Source of the DNA: Hypoxylon rubiginosum
Taxonomy: Eukaryota > Ascomycota > Sordariomycetes > Xylariales > Hypoxylaceae
Length of the DNA: 64,000 nt
Assembly: GCA_902806565.1 (NCBI GenBank)
Contig: CADCXA010000055.1
Span: forward strand, 806,001-870,000
Reading direction: 5' to 3'
The notes under the pieces: generated by a model
The model's input: the letters and a program-made list of their open reading frames with translations, nothing else
Told to the model about the DNA's origin: nothing
Databases searched by the model: none
Shown: piece after piece, positions 26,168 through 38,573 of the stretch
How positions within the stretch are numbered: position 1 is the stretch's first letter
Layout: each line of letters begins with the position of its first letter
Translations under genes and position numbers: made by a program

Positions 26168-26184
26168 TACCCGCTTCGCGGGTA
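26168..26184. repeat. perfect 7-bp hairpin at left edge of the AT block
   Basis: TACCCGC and GCGGGTA flank the three bases TTC, giving a perfect GC-rich inverted repeat about 30 bp inside the AT-rich block. Its GC content contrasts strongly with the surrounding DNA. It could be a terminal element of the original transposon. Confidence 0.75.
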
Positions 26185-26934
26185 ACTAGATTATATTTTT
26201 TAAATAAATTATTATTTAATAATTTATAATTTTAATTAATTTTGTTTAATATTAAATAATTTATCTTTTTATAATAATTATATTATATATAATTTACTTA
26301 GTTTATATCACCTACAACCTACTTTTTATAAATAGTTATAGCTAATTATATTTCTTAGTTTCTTTTATTTTTTTATAATATTTTTAAGTTTTTTTTATTC
26401 TTTTTTTACCTTGTTTTTTAACTTTTATTTACTATATATAAAAAATAATATTATATTTAAATTTTTAATATTTTTAGTTTTTTATTAATATTAATAATTT
26501 TTTATTAATTTTATTTACAGTTATTTTATTTTAAGTAAAACTTTTTTAAAATTTATAGTTTTTAAAAATTATTTTTATATATAATATTATAATACCTTAT
26601 ATTTATTTAAATTATATAGTTTTAATTATTTATTTTTAATTTTTATAAATTCTAATTATATATTTAAATTTATTAATATGTTAATCTTTTATTTATTTTA
26701 TATTAAAAAAAATTAATTAAATTTTAAAATAATTAATATAAATTTATTATAATTAATTTATATTTAGTAAGATTTTTTAAAAATTTTATATTAATTAACT
26801 TATTAATTTTAATTAAAATCTTATTTTTTTTTTAATTATTAATTTTATCGTTAAATTTTAATAACTTTTTATAAATTTTTATTATTATTTAAAATGTTAT
26901 ATATTTATAATAATACCAACTATTTAATTTATAT

Positions 26935-27046
26935 TAACTTAAAAACTACTTAAGTTAATTTAAAAACCATTTAAATTAACTTGGAAACCATTTATAATAA
27001 CTTGGAAACCATTTATAGTAACTTAAAAACTATTTATAATAACTTT
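26935..27046. repeat. 21-bp tandem repeat inside the AT block
   Basis: Five full copies and a partial sixth copy of a 21-bp unit resembling TAACTTGGAAACCATTTATAA are present. Copies differ mainly by G-to-A and C-to-T changes, as RIP would leave. It may be a subrepeat of the ancestral element. Confidence 0.85.
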
Positions 27047-30000
27047 AAAGGATTAAAAATATCTCCTATTATATTACTTTCTATACCTTACCGGTTAAAT
27101 AATAAACGTATTTAAAATTAAACTAATAATAATAATTATAATAATTTTTAATTAGGAGCTAGCGGTTTTAATTAAAATATAATAATAACGTTTAATTAAA
27201 CTTTTAATATTTATTTACATTTTCCAGCTTTATATAATAACGATTTTACATTATTTAATCTTATTTTTAAAAAACTTTTATTTAACTTTAAAAACAATTT
27301 TAATTATTAGTTATATTTAATTTAATATCTTAATTACATTAAAAAAATATATTTTAATAATAACCTTATAAATATAATTAATAACTTAAATATAAGATTT
27401 ATTTTTTTTAAAATTAAATTATATTTTTCTTTAACTTTTAATAACTAATAAAATTAATAACTTTTAATTAAATAATATTTATCTTTTTAAATTTTTTATA
27501 AAAATTAAATTAAATATTTTAAAAAAATTATATTAGTTTTTATTAATATTAATAACTATAAATATATATTTTTTAATTTTTTATGTTACTAATTATAAAT
27601 TTTAATATTTTTTTAATTATTTATAAGTTTATAATCGGTATTATTTTACCGTTTAAAATAATTTATAGTTATTATAAGAAAGGTAACAATATTTTTAATT
27701 ATTATATAGTTATTTTTAGTTGTTTTAATAAAGTTTATATTAATTATTATTATAATAATGGCGGTAATAAATATATTTATTAAATTAATATATTTTTTTT
27801 TCTTTTTTAATTTTCCTTAATTTTTTTTGATTGGTACTAATTATAAGTAAATAATAATTAATATATATATATATATATAAATGTTAATAAATGTATTAAA
27901 ATTAAAAATATTTTTATTATTATATAGGTAGTTTTACTATTATTATCCTTATTAAAATTAGTTAATAATAATAATTTTAAACTAATATTAATTAAGTTTA
28001 AAGCTTTTAAAAAAAACATTAATTATATTTATTTAATTATATTTATTATAAAAACTATAATTATTTAAAATAAACACTAAAAGTGTTAAAATAAAACGTT
28101 TTTATTTTTAACTATTATTTTATAGTTTAAAATTACTATAAAGTTATTAACTTTTTTTTTACGGTTTTAATTAATAGTATTTATAAGAATTTATAAAAAT
28201 ATAATTTTAATTATAGGAAGATTTTTAAAATTTAGTTAGGTTTTTAATTTAAGGTAAAAAAAATATATATTATATGTATAGATTTAATAATTTTTATTAA
28301 TATTAATTAATATTAAACTTTTATAAATAATTATATTATAATAAATATTTTTAAATTTAACTTTTTAATAAATATTTTTTTTTTTTTGTATATATATATA
28401 TATATATATATAATAATTTTTTATTATTTTTTTACCGGTTTTTAATAATTATTTATATATTATTATTATTTTTTAACTTTTAGAAGATTTTAAGGTATAT
28501 TATATTATAAATATTATTGTTTAATTTTAACGGCTTTAAGATTTTTAAACTTTAAATATTTTATACTTTAAATATAATTATATAAAATTAATTATAAATA
28601 AAAATTAAAAATTGTAAATTAATATTAATAACGTTAAAAAATTACTTTTACGTTTTATTTATAGTTATTATAAAATAAATTAAAACTAGAAATTATTATT
28701 TAGATTATAAAAATAACTAATTATTATTATCCTGGATTAATTTTATTTTAGGAATAATATAAACTTTATTATTAAAATCCCCCCTAAGCACTTTCGTTTT
28801 AATGTTATATTTTCCAAGCTAGATTATTACTAGCCGTGTTTTATTATAAAAACTTTTATTTAGGTTAAGATTATATAAAAGTATAATAAACGCGCCGATT
28901 TTTAAATATAATTTCGCTGGAGGCATCCTGTTTAACTATAAAAACTATATAATCTTTATTAGTGGTTAATAAAAACTCACGTCTTTTATATAAAAATAAT
29001 TATCTACCGATTAATATAGTTTAACATCGCTAGGGATATTCTAAAACAATTTATTATTAATTTTATCGATGGATATATTATATATAAATAAAATAAACCT
29101 AATAATAAAAATAATAAAATTATAATCAACTACACTTAAAAATACCGGAGGAAATATATAATTATATAAATCCTAATTACATTTAAATATTTTTATGGTA
29201 TTTAACAACAAAACTATTCCGTTTTAATTAAAACTATAAAATATCTTATAAAATTATTTTATAAACCGAACGTTATCAGTATCTACCTACCTTACTCGTA
29301 TATTTTCCGTAAAAATTAATTGTTAAAACCGAACCTATATAAACAAATATTATAAATAAATATTAATAACTTATAAACATAATTTTTTCCAAATAATAAA
29401 TAAAATTTACGTAAAATCTTCTCTAAGAAAAATAAGGATCCTGTTAAATAATAACTTATTTATTTTAATATTATATAGTATTTTATAAATAGTTTTAAAA
29501 ATGTATTTATATTATATAGTTATTTTATTTTAAATAATTAACAACGTTTATTAAAAAAACTTAGTAACTATTAATTTTTATTTTATAAAACAAATAAAGT
29601 TCGAATTTAACTAAATAAAAATCCCGAATTACAAGTGGGTAGTTTTTTCGCTGGGTAATAAAAAAGTTATAATTTTAAAAAAAATAACATATAAAACTAT
29701 TTTTCCTTCCAATTAATAGTAATAATAAAGAATTAAATATAAAAAGGTTTTTCTTATTCTAATAAAATTTTAAAGATAAAAGTGCGTATTTAAAAAATTA
29801 TTTTATACCGCTTTTATAATAATATTAAAAGTTAAATATTATTAATTATTTAATTTTAAAAGCGATTAATTTTATAAATTTTTTTCCTTGTTTTTATTAT
29901 AATTTAATTTTTTTTTTAAAAGATAATTTCTTTTCATTTAATCTTAATTATACTTAAAATTTAAAAGGTTAATTTTAACCTAGTTTTTACCACGTATAAT

Positions 30001-33000
30001 ATTTTATTTAATAAAATAAAGTTTATAATTTAAATAAACGGTTTTAAAAGGGATTAATAAGTTATAAAAACAAATGATTGTTTTTAATAAATTATTATAA
30101 AAATATCTTTTAAATTTATTTTAAATATTTAAAAAAATTTAATAATTATTATTAATAATAGTGTGTATAAACGTAAGTTTTAACTGTTAACTTATAGTAA
30201 AAACATATATCTTTTTAAAAAAGTAATTCTAATAATTATTGTTTTTTAATAAACCTTAAATTTTATAAATTTATTAAAAAATATGGTATTAACAGTTTTT
30301 ATATTTATATAAATTAAATTAATTTATAACTTTTAAAATTATTATAAATAATATTTATAAATAAAATCTTTCTCCGGTTTTTAAATAAACGAAATAAATC
30401 CAGTTAATTTTTTTTTTTATATTATATTAATATTTAATTTATTTTAGTTTTAAATACCATTAAAAATTACTAAAAAAATCTTAATATAAAATATAACACC
30501 CGTTTTTATACTACTTATTATAATTAAATTAAACAGTTAATATTAATTAAAATTAATTAATTTTATTTATTAATATATTAAAACTTTTAATAATATTATA
30601 TATTATTTTATTTTTTTTAGGTAAATAAACAATAAAAAGTTAAATAATTAATTTAATATTATAAATAGGAAATTTAAATAATTAATATATAACTTTAAAA
30701 AATTCTATAAATTAACTTTATAAATATTTATTAATTTTATCTTAATTTTAAAATTTTTAATTAAAACTTTTTAAACTTTTATTAACTTATAAATATATAA
30801 TAATCTTATTAATATCTTTATATATATATTTATAAATATATTTCACTGTTTTTATTATTATATAGATTTTAATATTAATATAAATTTAAAACTTTTAATT
30901 TAAATAAGGGTTATATAAAACCATTTAATTATTATTATAACTTTATAATTTTAAATAATTACTAGGGATTTTTATAACAGGTTTTTATCTATAAATAAAA
31001 TAGTTATTAAATTTAATTATAATTTTAATATAAAATAACTTTAAAAACTTTTTAATATAATTATTATTTAATATACATAAAATATTTAATTTATTTGGTT
31101 TATAAAGTTTATATATTATATTTAAAAAAACCACTTTTTATAAGACGTTATTTAGATTAATATTAGGCCCGGGAACTTCCGCTTAAACCGTTTTATTAAT
31201 AATTTTAAACTGTAAATATTATTTATAGTTATTTTCTAATAAAAAAACTAAATAATATATATATAGTAAACTTTATTTTTAATATTTAATATTTTATATT
31301 AATTTTATATAATCGTTAAAATATTTATTATATTTAATATTTTTTAGTAACGCCGTTTACTTTTAATTAAAGATTCTTATATTAATATTTAGTTAATTAC
31401 TTATAATTTATTTTAGAAAAAGCTTGTTTTAAATTTCTAGTTAATGTAAATTCGTTATAAAAGTAACGAATAATGTTGGCTAGCCTTATTTATAAATAAC
31501 AGTTATTAAATTTTAATAATAACGAAATATAAATTTTTTAAAGTTAGTAAATAATACCGGTAGGTATATAATACGTCCGATAAATAATATATTAACATTT
31601 TTAGTTAATATAACATTTTTAAGATTATTTCTAAATGTTTTTTAAAGATTATTCTATTTATATTTTAATTAATTTAAAATGTTTTAATTTATAATAATTT
31701 AAGTGTTAATTAAATATTATTAAAAGAGTTTTTTAAAAGTAAAAAAAAGTAATTTCCACCGTTTTTAACTATAAAGATAATATTAAAAATATTATCTTAA
31801 AATTAAATTTATTCTTTTATAATTTTTATTACGAATAATTATATTTAAATCTTAGTTTGTTTTTTTGTTCGGTTATATTAAAAGATAGGAAAGCGATATA
31901 TATAATAAATAAGAAATTAAAACACGCGTATAAAAATATATAAAAACGCTTAAACGATTTTATTTAATTAAAATAATTTTTTTCTACCATTATTTGGTAC
32001 CGGACGCGTCCAGGATAATCCTGGTAACGTTGTTAGTTATCGGAAAATTCTTTTATTTTTAATTAGTATTTTTTTTAATAATAAGGTTAAGGTTTATATT
32101 TAAAATCGTTTAAGATTATATTTAATTAATTTTAATTATTTTTATTTAATATATAATATTTTAAAATTATTTTTAAGTGGTAATATATTTATTAATATAA
32201 AGGTTTATAATATAAATTTTTTTAAATAATTATATTATAATATTTCGGTTTAAATTATTATTATTTATAATTATTTAATAGTTAAAGATTATTTATAAGT
32301 TATAAAAATATAATTAAATATATTTAAGTTTTTTATTTTTAGTTATTTTTATTAAATTAGTTTAATAATATAAGGCGTTTTATATTAAAAAATAATTTAG
32401 TTTTAAATAGTTTTTAAAAAGATTAATTAGTTTATAATATATTAATATAAATGTAAACGTCGAATTATAACATTAAATATTTTTTTAAAAAAATTTAGTT
32501 TTAAAATTAGTTTTAGTTAATAATAATTTTAAAAAGTTTAGTAGTTTATAAGTTTTTATAAGTTTAATATTTTTATTTTTATAATAAAAAATAAAAGTTT
32601 TATTTTTATTTAATTTATTTTTTAAACGTTTGTTTAATTAATATAAAATATCATATATGTTATATTATTTATTTATAGTTTTAATATTATAAATTTTAGT
32701 GTTTAAAAGATTATTTTCTAGCACTTAAGCTAAATAATAAATAAAAAATCTTAGTTATTATTAATTGGAAAATTTAAAATATCCTACGTTAAAAAGAAAT
32801 ATAAAGAGGCGGTTAAAAGGGCGATTTTATCTAATAAAAACGAATAGGTTTTTTTAAAAACATTTAAAACTATAAAAAATATTTTGGTTTAATTTTTTTA
32901 GTAGTAAATGTTATTTTAAAAAATAATATAAGTTATAAGTATAAAAATATTAGCTTATATAATTATTAATATTTATTTTAAAAAAAAATTAAACTTTTTT

Positions 33001-35521
33001 ATATTTTAAACAAGTTTTAATAAATATAAAAAAGTTTATTTTATATTAATAATAACTAGTTAAAAAATATAATAATAAGATTTATTTTTAAAATTAATTT
33101 TTATATTTTTTAATATATTTATATATATATATATATACTTATTTACAATATTTCCTTTTTAATCTTTTTTTATTATATTTTTTATAAACTAATTAAAAGT
33201 AAATATAATATTTAATGAATAGTTATTAAAATTAAAAAAGATGTTTATAACTTTTAAAAGGCCTGTTTTTTAAAAATTATTAATTTTTTTTTTCTTAAAT
33301 AAAAATTAAAAAAAAGGTTTTTATTTAATAAGTATGTTAAAAAAGTGTAAATTTATATTAAAACTATTAATTAAGTTTTTATTAGGTTTTTCTTTTAATA
33401 ATTTTTTTTAACTATATTTATAAATTAAGGTAAAAAGGTTTTAATTAATAATTTTAAATTCTATATAATTTTTTTTTAACAAGTTTTTATACTTAGGTTT
33501 TATTAAAGTAAAAAGTATTTTATTAATAATTATAAGTTTTAATGTTATATAATTATTATTTATAAAAGAGTTTAAAGTTTTAATAATTAACATGGTTGGT
33601 TTATTTATTTTATTTATTTAATTTAGTATAAATAAAAGCTTTTTTTTAAAATATTAAAAATAATTTTAATAAACGTTAAATAATAATTAAAACTTATTTT
33701 AATAATTAAATATTTATAATTATTTATATTTATTTTTAAAAGTATAGTATAAATATATTTTAAATTTTAAAATAATAAATTAAATAACGTTTTATATAGT
33801 TTAAAAACTTTTATATATAAGTTAAATTTAAATTTTTTTAAAGTTATAAGGTTTTTATAATAATAATAATATTAAAAGCGATAACTTTCTGTAAAACTTT
33901 AGTAGGTAAAATAAATAAGGTTTATAATTAAAACTTTAAATTATTCGTAATCTTTTAATTATTTATAAAATTAATAGGTTTTAGTTGGTTTTATAAGAAA
34001 TTAATTATAATATAACAAATTTTTATATTTTTAAATTATATTTTATTAATTTATTATAAACTAAACCTTAAAAAAAAAAATATATTAAAAATAAAGTGGT
34101 TTCTTAGTATATTTTTAGTTTAATAAAACTTATAAATTAGTTTTTAAGATTTAAAAATAATAATTAATTTTAAAAATATAATATAATAAATATATAGTAA
34201 ATATTTTAAGATAAATAATTTTAATATTAAAAATATTATAAATGAATTTTTAAAAAAAATTTAAAAATAACTTATTTATTTTTATTTATATTTATTATAA
34301 TTAGTAAATATTTTTTAGTTTTAAAAATTATTAAAAGATATTTTTTAAAATTAATATAAATAATATAATATATAAAAATTATTATTTAAATTTTTTATAT
34401 TTATTAATGGTAGTTAAAAAGTTTAAAAAAGGTTTATTAATTATTAAAAGTTAAATAAATAATATTATAAAAAGAAATTAATTAATAAAAGTTATTATTA
34501 ATTAAAACCGTTTATTAATTAAGATTATATATTAATTAGGATTATTTAAAGTAATTTAACATTATATAAAATTATAAAATTATATAAACTTTAGTTAAAA
34601 TAAATTAATAAAATAGGAGGTAATATTAATAAAAACTATATAAAATTATTTAAAAATATAAAATAATAACTATATAATTAAATAATATATTATAAAAAAA
34701 TTTATAAAAAGATTTATAAAAAAAGATACTAATTAAAACTATCTAAAAATAATTAAAATTATAAGATAATAATAATAAAATTAAATAATATAAAAAGGGA
34801 TTTATAAAAAAGACTATTAATTAAAATTATTTTAAATTAAAAAGTATTAATTTATACTATAAAACTTAAAATTCTAATTATAAAAATTTAAAAGTTTTTA
34901 TTAATTAAATTTTTTTTTATTTAAAACTTAATTAATAATTAAATATATTATTTTAATGTTTTATTTTATTAGTTAAATTTTAATTATTTTATTAAATATT
35001 TAAATATATATTAAGTATATAATTAATTATATTAATTATTATATAATATATATTTAATTTATTTTTTTTTAAAACGTAATATTAATATAAATTTTTTATA
35101 AAAATTTTAATAATTAATACTATTTAATAAAACATATTTTACATAGTTTTTTAAAATTGGTTATATTATAATTAAAATAAAAGTCGAAATATAAAAGCGA
35201 AAAAAATATAAAAGTGCGGGGCGATTCTAAGCATTTGATTGGCTCGTGGATTTGTGGCTTAACTAATGAAATAACGAAGACTTGATGATACAGTCAATTG
35301 TCATGAAGCGTACTGTATGATTAGTTGTTCTAGGTGGTTAAACACTGGGGCGCCCCTATAAGATTAAGTATCTAGGTACCCAGGTATCTCCAGCTCCTAC
35401 CGCCAATACGGGCACACAGCCACAGGGGGCTTAAGGGACCACTACCCCGCGATTTAGTGGCATCCATTTAGGTAGAAAATCAATTAAAAAAGTTCCCAAG
35501 TCGCGTCAACCTATCATACAA

Positions 35522-35527
35522 ACGCGT
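35522..35527. promoter_or_regulatory. MCB-type ACGCGT box upstream of RFA2
   Basis: The palindrome ACGCGT lies 108 bp before the RFA2 start codon; a related CGCGTC occurs about 20 bp further upstream. In yeasts ACGCGT (MluI cell-cycle box) is bound by MBF and drives G1/S expression of DNA replication genes, replication protein A among them. The role here is inferred from the motif and the target. Confidence 0.5.
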
Positions 35528-35635
35528 CTTTGCTCTTTGCCCCTTACCTATCTGTAAACTGTAAACCCATACTCATACACTCATTCCCATATCACCACAC
35601 TTCAGCAAACAAGTCAACCGTCTCTGATTGCAACC

Positions 35636-36519
35636 ATGACCAGTAAGAGAGAAAAAATGGACCTAGCTTCTATCTGTAAAACCCCAAGGCTAACCAACCG
35701 CGTGCTACAGCATACGGCGGATACTCGCGAACGACGTACGGCGCGGCGGGCGGCGGCGACGACGGCGGGGGGTTCTTCGGGGGCTCGCAGGGCGGGAGCC
35801 AGGCGGCGAAGCCGGTCAACGACGAGTCGCTGCGCCCCGTGACGGTGAAGCAGATCATCGACGCCGAGCAGGCCTTCGGGAGCGACGGCCCCTTCCGGAT
35901 CGACGGCGTCGACGTGACGCAGGTCACCTTCGTCGGCATGGTGCGCCAGATCAACCCGCAGACCACCAACATCACGTACCGGCTCGACGACGGCACCGGC
36001 ATCATGGAGGTCAAGCTCTGGCTCGACCCCGACAAGCAGGACAGCGAGTCGCGCGCCGCCTTCACCGAGGAGCAGTACGTCCGCGTCTGGGGCCGCCTCA
36101 AGTCCTTCGGCAACAAGCGCCACGTCGGCGCCCACGTCATCAAGCCCGTCGCCGACTTCAACGAGGTCAACTACCACCTGCTCGAGGCCGCCTACGTCCA
36201 CCTGTTCTTCACCAAGGGCGGGCTGGCACTGGGCGGCGAGGGCGGAAATGCTGCTGGTGGCGGTGGTGGTAATGAGGGCGGCATGTTCGTGGACAGCAAC
36301 GACGCCTTCCTGCGGAACGCGTCGGCCGCGGCTAAGAAGGTGTACCAGTACCTCAACCAGTCCGAGGAGAGCAACGAAGGTGTCAATAGCCATAATATCG
36401 CTAGGGACACCGGTTTGTCCTTCCAGGACGTCACGGCTGCCGCCGAGGAGCTACTGGGCCACGGAAAGATTTACACCACCCTGGACGACGAGACGTTTGC
36501 TATTCTTCAAGGGTTCTAA
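35636..36519 (+). CDS. RFA2: replication protein A 32-kDa subunit (RPA2/Rfa2)
   Basis: The middle subunit of the single-stranded DNA binding complex RPA, used in replication, repair and recombination in the nucleus. It is 271 aa; exons are 35636-35642 (7 nt) and 35711-36519, with a 68-bp intron carrying a CTAAC branch site. The joined start reads MTTYGGYSRTTYG, then a Gly-rich phospho-region (about 10-33), an OB fold (about 50-165, with VTFVGMVRQI and the YRLDDGTG loop), a Gly/Ala linker, and a C-terminal winged helix (about 205-271) that recruits partners. The length matches the family (about 270 aa). Codons end almost only in G or C. The gene starts about 420 bp from the RIP-like block and is preceded by an ACGCGT box. 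The 7-nt first coding exon is unusual but its phase and protein sequence support it. Confidence 0.95.
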
Positions 36520-37311
36520 AGCTGCTCTTATCACCAACGCCTACGTAGCTCAGCTAGCGGGGACGAAGAGAAAATGATCCCGTGCCACAGGGTGGCGTTA
36601 TTGGCATGGCTGGGTACTTATTAAGCAACGGGTCGGAGACTCACATAGGACTTATTCAGATTGAGATGAAACTACTCGGAGTGTAGAATAAACGAGTGGC
36701 TTCTTAGTGAGCTATCTACCTCTAGCTAGATATGGTAACGATTGACTAATGATACCTGTAACGAATAAAAACAAAAAAAGCAATAGCACTATAATCAATC
36801 CCCGGCTTCTCCAAGGTGTGTAAAACCAAATGCCTTTTGCCCAATTCCGACACACAAAGCCAAGAGAAAATCCAAGACTCGCAGCCGCAATGGGAAGCAG
36901 AGCAGCCGAGCAGAGTCTAGTAAAATTTCTCCGTGGCGATGTGAAACCGGGGAATCTGCTTCTGGATAGGATTTCTTCTTCCGAGCAGTTGTAAGAAAGC
37001 AAAAAAAAAAAAAACCAGAGCTAACCCCATAGGAGGAACTGGAAAAGGACAACAACCAAAAAAAGCAGAAACAGAAACAAGCGATCCGAATTTTCAACAT
37101 CTGAACATCAGATCGACGCTATTCATCAAACTTCTCATCGACTTTCATCTTTCATCGTCAGCGGGGATGGCGGCGGCGAGAAACAAAGTTTGTCGGGTGC
37201 AAAAAAAAGCCAGCGGCTTTTCTTCTTCTTCTTTCAATCAATGATTTCACACAAAGAAAATCAATCAATATCAAAAAAACTTGCACTCTCAAATCAAATC
37301 AATGTATCCTC
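36520..37311. other. convergent 3' region of RFA2 and GNAT genes
   Basis: This is DNA between two convergent genes and probably 3'UTRs of both. A 96-codon minus-strand frame (36712-37002) with hydrophobic stretches has no homology that I recognise and is not called. Poly-A/T runs are common. Confidence 0.5.
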
Positions 37312-38573
37312 TTACATCATCTTGAAGCCGCCGCTGAGCTTGATGGGGATCGAGTTGGGCAGCTTCTGGGGCTCGCGGACCATGATGGTCAGGCGGACGG
37401 GCGACTTGCTGTCGGCGCCCAGGTAGACGTCCTTCTTGGCCTCGAACCCGAACTTCTTGTAGTAGCCGTTGTTCTTCAGCGTGCTCGACTCGAGGTACAT
37501 GGGCCGGCCCTCGGCGTCAGCCTATATAGAAGAAAAAAACGTTTTAGCAACGCAGGAATATTTTTATAGCACACAGACCGGGTCTCTTCTGTGTGAGATG
37601 GTTTTTTTTTCCCCAACGGATGATAACAATAATACTAGAAAAGGGGGTGGGAAGGGTGGAATGGTCCGGTCCATAAAGGGAAAAGTCGATCGACAAAGTA
37701 TTGGGGCGTTCGACTTGCACTTTGATGGCGTTCCGTCCCCCTTCCGCCCTTATCGTAACTCTTGCTCAAGCGTTGGTCCGCGTATGAGTAAAACGTACCT
37801 TGGCAGCCATGTGCTCGATGAGCTTCCTCCCGTAGCCTCTCCGCTGACCGCTGGGCTTGGTGCCTAGGTACACGAGGTAGTAGCATTCGCTATCCCTATC
37901 GCCCATGGTCTCCACCTTGGCGTTATGGAGCACCGGCAGCAGCTCGTTGTAGTAGCGCTTCCGGCCCTCGGCGGACAGCTGATAGTAGAGTCTCCACATA
38001 CCACTGCGCAGGATGGTCAGTAGGTCGTCCATCTCCTTGCCGGGCGGCATCCTATATTCTCGCGAAGAAGTCCATGTTAGTCAAAAACTAATTCATCAAC
38101 TTTTGTATTTTGGTTTTTTGAACCCCGAAAGCTCCGGGAAGACAGTCAAAAAAAACCGAGTACAGACCACGTATGATTCTTTGTGATGTAAAATATACGT
38201 AGCCTAGGCCTTCGGTTTTTTTCCTTTTCCCCCGGCGCCGTTCTTGGTCTGGTGATGGGACTCACCAGAGCGCCACGCCCTCGTAGTCCGGACCGATGGT
38301 GGTTACGATGCCTCGGTAGCAGTGGGCGGCCACGATGTAGTTGAAGATGTCAACGTGGAGCCTCCACTTAGTCTCGTCATCGTAACCGGCCATGTCGTCC
38401 GAATCAAGGATGTACTGTGCCAGCTCATCAGTAGCAAAGGCTTGCGACAGGGACAATGCCGCTTCCTTGTACTCCGATATCCCGATAACACGGACTTGGT
38501 CTTCCCATTTCTCGGGAATGAGAGATCGCTTCTTGAGCTCAACAAGGGAAACACTGTTGCTTACGTGCTCCAT
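37312..38573 (-). CDS. GNAT family N-acetyltransferase
   Basis: Predicted to transfer an acetyl group from acetyl-CoA to an amine; the substrate is unknown. The protein has 256 aa; exons are 38266-38573, 37799-38051 and 37312-37521, all in phase. The GNAT acetyl-CoA loop is seen as GQRRGYGRKLIEHMAAK near residues 170-187, after the strand YYLVYLGT, and a typical C-terminal YLESST...NNGYYKKFGFE follows, where a ligand Asn/Tyr region ends the fold. The N-terminal part (EYKEAALSLSQAFATDELAQYIL) matches the start of fungal GNAT proteins of this size. The introns (214 and 277 bp) are longer than those in neighbouring genes. The last exon is richer in GC-ending codons than the first. Confidence 0.88.

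Larger units (their letters stand above)
26140..35213. mobile_element. AT-rich RIP-like block, decayed transposon cluster
   Basis: About 9.1 kb is made almost wholly of A and T (sampled 60-base lines hold 5-28 percent G+C) with sharp edges against normal DNA. No usable reading frame exists; the longest stop-free run from an ATG is 66 codons. In many lines C is followed by T, C or G but seldom by A, and TG is rare, which fits C-to-T change at CpA on both strands, the mark of RIP. RIP acts on repeated DNA, so the block was probably one or more transposable elements. Which family cannot be read. Less mutated islands remain near 28779-28935, 31158-31190 and 31988-32045. TA runs occur at 27861-27879, 28389-28412 and about 33119-33136. 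Confidence 0.8.

Noticed and set aside
27583..27783. 66-codon frame within the AT block
   Set aside because: Ile/Tyr/Asn composition reflects AT content only; no start context or conserved residues.
26140..35213. AT-rich block as a mitochondrial DNA insertion
   Set aside because: It is much poorer in G+C than usual fungal mitochondrial DNA, shows depletion of CpA/TpG, and has no readable mitochondrial gene.
35614..36393. 259-codon frame antisense to RFA2
   Set aside because: It is the mirror of a very GC-rich coding exon, which leaves antisense frames open by codon bias; the sense strand encodes a complete, recognisable RPA2.
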